Source of the DNA: Limnoperna fortunei
Taxonomy: Eukaryota; Mollusca; Bivalvia; Mytilida; Modiolidae
Reading direction: 5' to 3'
DNA: 64,000 nucleotides
Assembly: GCA_944474755.1 (NCBI GenBank)
Contig: OX104120.1
Coordinates: 41,768,067-41,832,066, forward strand
In this document: positions 57,979 through 64,000 of the stretch, in pieces
Numbering within the stretch: position 1 is the first letter of the stretch
Layout: each line of letters begins with the position of its first letter
The notes under the pieces: generated by a model
Databases searched by the model: none
What the model saw: the letters and a program-made list of their open reading frames with translations, nothing else
Told to the model about the DNA's origin: nothing
Position numbers and translations under genes: made by a program

Positions 57979-60900
57979 CTCATCCCCTTTATCGGACTTG
58001 ACTTTGACAGTTTCATTTGCTAATGAAGTCATGTTAATTAAATTAAAACTCCATTCTACTAAGGAACTTTGAAAGAAATTAAAAAAGGAACTGAAGTAAA
58101 TATGCATGACAAAAATCAAAATGCTGGAGATTTTAGAGCTGTACTTAATGTTGTTTTATTTGCTTTTATGATGTTGACAGGCAAGATTCCTTTTGTTCAA
58201 AGCCACTGAAGATCCTATTTTCATTTATGAGTGTGTTGTGGCATTTTGGGTGTCATATTTCTTTAACCAAATAAGTTCTCATTCAGAAAACACATATTGT
58301 AATAGATAGAATGTTGTATATTGCCAATTTACCTAAAATTTAATGTCAAAATGTCCGGAGTCATGTTTATAAAGCAACAGGAAAGATTGCATTATATCAG
58401 TTGGCAAAATGGAGATATTTTAGCTTCCTGCAAATGAAATATCCTTTAGATCTAACAAATATTTAAATTATATGAATGTTTCTCTTGAATACTGAAAAGT
58501 TGTATAAACCTGTCATACAGCGGAAGCGCAACGACGATATTAATAACGTACGCAGATGACTAAATACAAGTCTAAATTATTAGACCATCTCCGTCGTTCA
58601 ATAAAAAAATTGCTACGCTTTCTGTCGCGAAAATTGAATATTGAGCAATATAGTATTATAATTATGATAACTGTGTGATCTGTTATATTTGTCATTTCAG
58701 CTGGATTTTCATCTCAGAAGCCACCATCTTGAAGGTGCTTGTGCTTAACTGACGTAATAGTTCACGCAGATGGTAATACTATTTAACACACTACTTGTGT
58801 GTATATGTATTTCAAAGTTGTTAAATGCATTTGACGTTTGCTCAAAAGAGAATCTACAACATCAACTAATAACTAGTAAAAGCTTATGAAATTTGATTAA
58901 ATGTTCATCCAAGAAGTTGAAGCCAAAATCATTTAAGTCTGGCATTATTATTACGGTACATGATTAATTACAAATTATTCAATAAATAACACCGATTGTT
59001 ACCAAAATTTTGAACTCTGATACAGAATTAAAATTTTAATTCGATATGTACACAGTTCTCCAGTTGCTTGCTGACCACGGTTCTTATTGTAATATGAATC
59101 GAACGTGGTTTTTTCCCGATTCATAACATTGCTTAAACTAAAACAAATGTATATTACGTATATGTTTCAACAGGAGGAATAGATTCCAACCAACTGGGTT
59201 CAATTTCAAGACCCCAGTGTGTAACATACGCCGGAAGTAAGATAACACCATGTGTGCACGATCCTAACTCAAGTGACAAGAGGTCGTGGTTCAAAATTAC
59301 GTTAAACGGACAGGTAAGTATTAGTTTCTGCAAGAAAATACTAATTATCAGCTAAGCAATGAACTTTTGACAGGGCGGTACTATAGCTGTAACATAATGG
59401 TTTTGGCGCGCAAGTAATTTATTTTGAAAAAAATTAACAAGAGGAGTAACAAATTTTGTTAAAAAACAAATTTTTATATACTTTTCATCAGCTAAGCGAT
59501 GACTTCTAATGTTAGGGCTCTACCGACAGAGCTGCACAGCGCCTCCCCAGTTGGCGGATAGGGGATGCACTCTCATTATGGGGTTGTCAGGTCATCATTA
59601 TACAAGAAGCCTGAAATGGGCCATAGATAAGCCAGCCACGCTCCTTGCACGATAAAGACCCCCTTTGTAGATGTCGATAAGAGTAGGCTCGTTGTAGCCT
59701 CTACAAAAGGCTCAATTTTCCGTCCCTACCAATACCCCATTCTTTTCCAGTGGCATATACAGTTTTTGGGCTTTGGTCCATCTTTCTCGGATAGATTTAT
59801 TCTTTGTTAACTTGCCTCGTCCCGAATACAGACGGAATTTTAAAGGAAACATCTAATCAATCAATCAATCAAATTATTGCTGCGTGTTCCTTATTTTAAA
59901 ATATAAAAAATTATCAACCACTACAAAGAGATATACCCTATTGCCTTTAATAGGAAGACACAAACTCTATTGAAATAACAGTATGTAATTGTCCAGAAGA
60001 GGTGAATATCTAAAATTGTCAACCATATAATGGGTTATTCCCCCGAAAACTCTAGCCCGAAGAAAAAAAAACTTATTGTGGAGTTGGAAGTATCAGATCA
60101 ATAATTCTAAGGCTGCCACTAGGCAGTTCGACAGGTTCGCTTTCGGGCATGTTGCCGAAGCTGCAAATAAATTTGATATTATATTTTCCGAAAATGTACA
60201 TGTTTTGTATGATAAAAGGGCAATATTTTAACCATTCTTTTTATAATAAAATGATTCTTGAGCAGATTAATAAATAAAGCCAACTTCCGACATTTCTGTG
60301 TCGAAAATAAGGTTTAAAATTTTCTATGCATAAACCAAAAGACAGAGGAAACAAAGATGTGATTTGTTTACAAGAATGACATACATATATATTACGCAGG
60401 ATCATTATCGAATTGTTTTCCTGGGTCTGAAATGGAAGTATTGAAGCAAAAGATTTTGAACTATGAAAGACTGGTACCGCAAGCATATAATGCTTAACCG
60501 AATTCACAGACAAGAGATTGGACTGTTTCTAAGTTTTTAAGATTTTTTATAGCTACATGCGGATCTAAGCTTTACTAAAAGGATACCCTAAATACAAAGG
60601 GCAAACTATTACATTAATGTCATACAGTTTTGGTATTTTATGTAAATTATAATCTCAGCTGAGGGAAAGGGTGTGTTGCCATCTTAGACCTCCCAAATAT
60701 GTATTATCATTTTTCTTCCAATGTCCAGATTTTCCATGTGTACCGTTTGAACTACATGTAGTTAAATATTTACACTACAGCGATAAATTTATTACTATTT
60801 CAGTGGGACTCATTGTGGCCAGAAAAAAATTGTTGTTTTAGACATTATGAATCATTTATGTTACATTTATAGTTTTAAAAGATTGAAATCTTTTAAAAGT

Positions 60901-61745
60901 CTTCATCAAATTTTATTGCAAACGTGTCTTGTTGTCTATTCAGTCACGCTATTTTTGTATAATTAATATCAGACAAAATGTTATCTGAAATAGAGTTATT
61001 TACAAAATCATACAATTTCAAGAGTTATGAGATTTCCATATATTAAAGATTATTTTGCTTATTAGATTTGCACCGAATAGTATTTGTTGTTTTATTGCAT
61101 TTGTTTTATACTGCGCAGGCGTTGGCTTTAACTTAGAGCGGTCTAATGCTAGGGCAGTATTTCACGCAGCTTTGCCTAACGTAGATTTCAATGCTGTATA
61201 CAAAGCCAAACATTGACCAATGAACAGTGTATGACGTTATATACTGTAAGTGTAATGTATGAGTGCCTATTTAAAGTATTACACATCCTGGGGAATTCAG
61301 TGCACCAATCGCTCTTATTAGGTTATGATTAATCAACTTCTTTTTTGTTGTTTTATTTTTGTTTTGTGTTATGTTTGTCTGAATCCGGATATGTATTCCC
61401 CTTTGATTTTCAGGTCTGGCAGATTTCTTGATTTTTGTGTCAATGATTCGGTTGAGTCTTTCAATTAAAATTAGAAAGTTAGAGATACATTAATAATACA
61501 TGTACACATTAATACACAATACCAATTGAACGACACACACTGGTGATCTATTATATTATTAATGAACCATTAATACATAATGTTTAGCAAACTAAAAACA
61601 ACAAGTAAATGCATATATATTCAGATATATAAATTCTGACAACGATTAGAATTATAAAAAAATATCTTTCATTACTTGTTAAGTATAAGAAGGTCCAACA
61701 ATGTGTGGATTCAAAACGCAAATTACACATTACATTATTTTGCAG

Positions 61746-62016
61746 TACGATTTAGATATAAACTATATTTCCATACCCAAGTCCAAATTTGGTGACGCAT
61801 TTTTCAAACTGCCTCTGAATGTAAAAATAGCTATGGTCAGTTCTTATTATAGAGGAGATATGGGACCTAAAACAGAAGCTTTGATTGCAAGAGGCGACTG
61901 GTGTAACGTAAAGGCAGAATACCTTAACCACGGAGATTATATAAATGCTGTTGCAAAGGGTATCCCTGGCGTACGCACAAGAATGGCATGGAATGCAGAT
62001 CAGTTCCAAACTATGT
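61746..62016 (+). pseudogene. duplicate exon 6 (GH24 C-terminal lobe), still open
   Basis: Open throughout, with substitutions such as Cys to Phe in 'GDAF(C/F)KLP' and His to Asn in 'GDWC(H/N)VKAEY'. The split T|GTAAATAA end is the same as in gene C. Confidence 0.85.
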
Positions 62017-62424
62017 GTAAATAAATATTTTAAATATAAAATACTGAGGAAAATCTTATTGTATTAAAGGTTAATAAATTTTACTTTGCAAAACTACCAC
62101 AAAATATTAGTGTGAGATAAAACCTTAAGCCTTGTAAAACAACAATATGTCAGTTCAAAACGTTTAAGTACGATACAGTATAGGCACTGCATTTTTTGGA
62201 GTTGCAAGTAATTGAAACCCCCTTTGTTTAAAATAAATGCAAGAGATGCATAATCTTTTGTGCGAAAAACAAAATACAGAGTATTGCTAGTATTTTTATC
62301 ACAACATTAAAATAAAGTGGGCACGAATCGTCATTGTAAATGTCTTTTGAACAAAATCTATCATTTTCATGTAAATGTCTTGTTTTAATGTCATTACTGA
62401 TTTTATCTCACATTTTGTTACCAG

Positions 62425-62665
62425 GTCATTCTGGCGCAAACACCGGTTCGTCATCAGGGTCAGCGTCAACTTCGTCGGGCTCAACTTCCGCTTCTGGAGA
62501 ATGCGACCCTGTGGCTCAAGAATACGCTTGCAAAATTTTACAACTATACGATGCGAAAAAGATTGACATTTGGAATGCGCATCTTGTTTCTCATCAAACA
62601 GACAATGCTTATGCACTTACTAACATCCGGGATACATGCAGTGGTAAAAAGGCCTCCAGGTCACA
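62425..62665 (+). pseudogene. duplicate exon 7 (linker and M15-like start), still open
   Basis: Encodes 'SGANTGSSSGSASTSSGSTS' and 'CDPVAQEYACKILQLYDAKK'. The linker is three codons shorter than in gene C, and the donor CA|GTACG still has a GT. Confidence 0.85.
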
Positions 62666-62949
62666 GTACGTTATCTAGTACAATAGATCGGACAAAAATT
62701 AATTAACATTCCAGCAGTCACTTGGTTAAAACGAAAAATTAAAATATGAATAGCAAATGATAACAAATACATTTATATATAATTAGACATAGCCGTCTTG
62801 ATTTGTATAGACTTTTGTAAGCAAGGTCTGGAGCATTAGTGTGTATGTTAACTGTGGCAAGTAGTTCATTTCCCCTTATTTAGCTGAGCAATAACGACAA
62901 GGAAAATTATGCTATTTTCTGATTGACAACATATTTATAACTTTTGGAG

Positions 62950-63160
62950 GATGTATTTTTCAGCAGACAATCAGAATTCCAATGGGTACAAACTGTGCCC
63001 CACTCCTTGCCGATTTGTTCTTGTATTGTTATGAAATGGAATTTCCTATGCAACAATATTCCAGCTTCAACAGCATGCGGTGTTTATATTTCTCAATTAA
63101 TCAGGTATGCAAGAGCTTGCAGAGAGTATACTGATTTTTGCAAACGTCACCTATTTCTTC
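62950..63160 (+). mobile_element. reverse transcriptase fragment 1
   Basis: Encodes 'IPMGTNCAPLLADLFLYCYE' in one frame and, directly joined, 'CGVYISQLIRYARACREYTD' in another. In related elements these two parts are far apart, so an internal deletion has fused them. The RT type (Penelope-like or other non-LTR) is not resolved. Confidence 0.8.
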
Positions 63161-63174
63161 GGGATTAACTTATA

Positions 63175-63535
63175 AACCAAGGTTCCTGTATTGTTATGAA
63201 ACGGAATTTATACATCGTCGTATAAAAGACAAGATAGCAGAAACTATGTCCTTTCATTTTACATTTAGATATATTGATGATGACCTTTCAATTAATAACC
63301 ATCAATTTGCTGAGACGGTTTTAATTTTACAATTATTCATTTTCATCACCTATGCAACAATATTCCAGCTTCACCAGCGTATACGGTGTCTATATTTCTC
63401 TATTAATCAGGTATGCAAGAGCTTGCAGCGAGTATACTGATTTTTGCAAACTTCATCTATTTCTTATGGATAAACTTATAAACCAAGATTACAAGAAAAA
63501 ACTACTCGTACGAGTATTTAATAAGTTTTACTAAT
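63175..63535 (+). mobile_element. reverse transcriptase fragment 2
   Basis: A second copy starts at 'FLYCYETEFIHRRIKDK', includes the catalytic motif in 'FHFTFRYIDDDLSINNHQF', and then joins 'YGVYISLLIRYARACSEYTD' and 'LINQDYKKKLLVRVFNKFY'. It is also internally deleted and lies in tandem with fragment 1. Confidence 0.85.
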
Positions 63536-64000
63536 CGAAACAACTTCCTTGTCGAAAAATATTCTATCTACGATGATTGTTTGATACACTTATTAATGAC
63601 TACTAGACTAGTGGTATATGATACCCATCTAGTTTATTAACTAACCAACTCACATTTCAGTAATGGAAATGGGAGGTTTGCCATGCCACAAAACCTGGTT
63701 TAACCCACCATTTCTTTTGAAATGCTTGTAATAAGTCCATATCATTGCTGTAGTTGCTTTATGTTGGTTGTTGGTTCTGGAGTTTGCCGGTGTTTCGGAC
63801 TTTGATTTGTGGACTGTCTTTTTGAGTTTTATCTGCATGTGTTCGGTATTTTGTTATTACCTTCATTTGATGTCTTCTCTCTAAGAATTCCATCGTTGAA
63901 TCATCGATTAAATGTAGGATATTTATGCCTATTCTAAGAATTCTTAGCTTGAATTTAGCTTGTTATAAATACTCAACTGTTTTTTTCCTTTTGAAGATAT
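63536..64000. other. probable retroelement 3' region to window end
   Basis: 'ATGGGAGGTTTGCCATGCC' near 63670 resembles the sequence at about 50047 in the Crypton insertion; the rest is T-rich. No gene seen. Confidence 0.4.

Larger units (their letters stand above)
54827..58536 (+). mobile_element. 3.7-kb insertion carrying a decayed transposase gene
   Basis: Copy 1 reads continuously through 'AGCATATTATTAACG' (about 34450), whereas copy 2 is split by 3,710 bases between 'AGCATAT' and 'ATATTAATAACG', leaving ATAT on both sides as a possible 4-bp target duplication. The ends (CGTTCGCTGGGTTTCC and the inverted CGTCGTTGCGCTTCC) show only weak inverted similarity. Two SINE copies lie inside, so the insertion is not recent. 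Confidence 0.7.
58664..62665 (+). pseudogene. gene C duplicate: endolysin-like pseudogene
   Basis: Equivalents of gene C exons lie at 58664-58772 (1), 59174-59313 (2), 60400-60528 (4), 61119-61245 (5), 61746-62016 (6) and 62425-62665 (7). Damage: TGA at 58676 and at 58730 plus a 6-base deletion in exon 1; exon 3 removed by a deletion of about 1.26 kb; TAA at 60495 and loss of the GT donor (now CT) at the end of exon 4; a 1-base deletion near 61205 in exon 5 ('CAAAGCCAAAC' against CAAAGGCCAAAC). Exons 8 and 9 with the zinc site are not found before the window ends. Exons 2, 6 and 7 are still open and differ from gene C by few changes, so the loss of function looks recent or partial. Confidence 0.88.

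Overview
The window reads as nuclear DNA of a bivalve mollusc, possibly a mytilid or a relative; the species cannot be fixed from sequence alone. It is AT-rich, has short exons in long introns with GT..AG junctions, and is dense in repeats of molluscan type: 'gggagataactcc' and 'TGACCTTGACC' blocks, tRNA-derived SINEs ending in 'GCTGAAAAATTGCTGAAAGTGGCGTTAA', and a tandem array containing 'GCGCGTTTCGTCTAC'. About 5 kb is protein-coding. Layout: 1-15.5 kb is intergenic and holds repeat arrays, SINEs and fold-back elements. 15.5-18.4 kb (minus) and 22.2-29.7 kb (plus) hold two head-to-head genes (A and B) for secreted, highly repetitive Gly/Ser/Asn-rich proteins. Each has a signal-peptide exon and a large repeat exon, and all their introns are phase 1. 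They look structural or silk-like. 30-32 kb holds a dead Tc1/mariner element and fold-back elements. 34.7-41.9 kb holds gene C, nine exons whose phases join perfectly into a 481-residue secreted protein: signal peptide, bacterial-type SH3 (SH3b), Ser/Gly linker, T4-like (GH24) lysozyme domain, Ser/Gly linker, and a C-terminal zinc-site domain of the M15 peptidase / Hedgehog-N type. This is the layout of a bacteriophage endolysin in an animal gene, and it is the most interesting item here. 45.3-49.1 kb is a seven-unit, about 547-bp tandem array with a dimeric higher-order pattern. 49.4-51.2 kb is a broken Crypton-type tyrosine-recombinase gene on the minus strand.

About 32.0-40.2 kb is duplicated in direct orientation at about 53.45-62.7 kb. 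The second copy of gene C is a pseudogene: stops in exon 1, exon 3 deleted, a stop and a lost donor in exon 4, a 1-base deletion in exon 5, and exons 8-9 not found before the window ends. Exons 2, 6 and 7 remain open. A 3.7-kb transposon carrying a decayed PHD-finger/DDE-type transposase gene sits between its putative TATA region and exon 1. The window ends in two broken pieces of a reverse transcriptase.

Functionally, genes A and B encode extracellular, probably fibre- or matrix-forming proteins. Gene C encodes a probable secreted peptidoglycan-degrading antibacterial or digestive enzyme. Nothing in the sequence shows that the three act together, beyond all being secreted and sharing Ser/Gly-rich segments.
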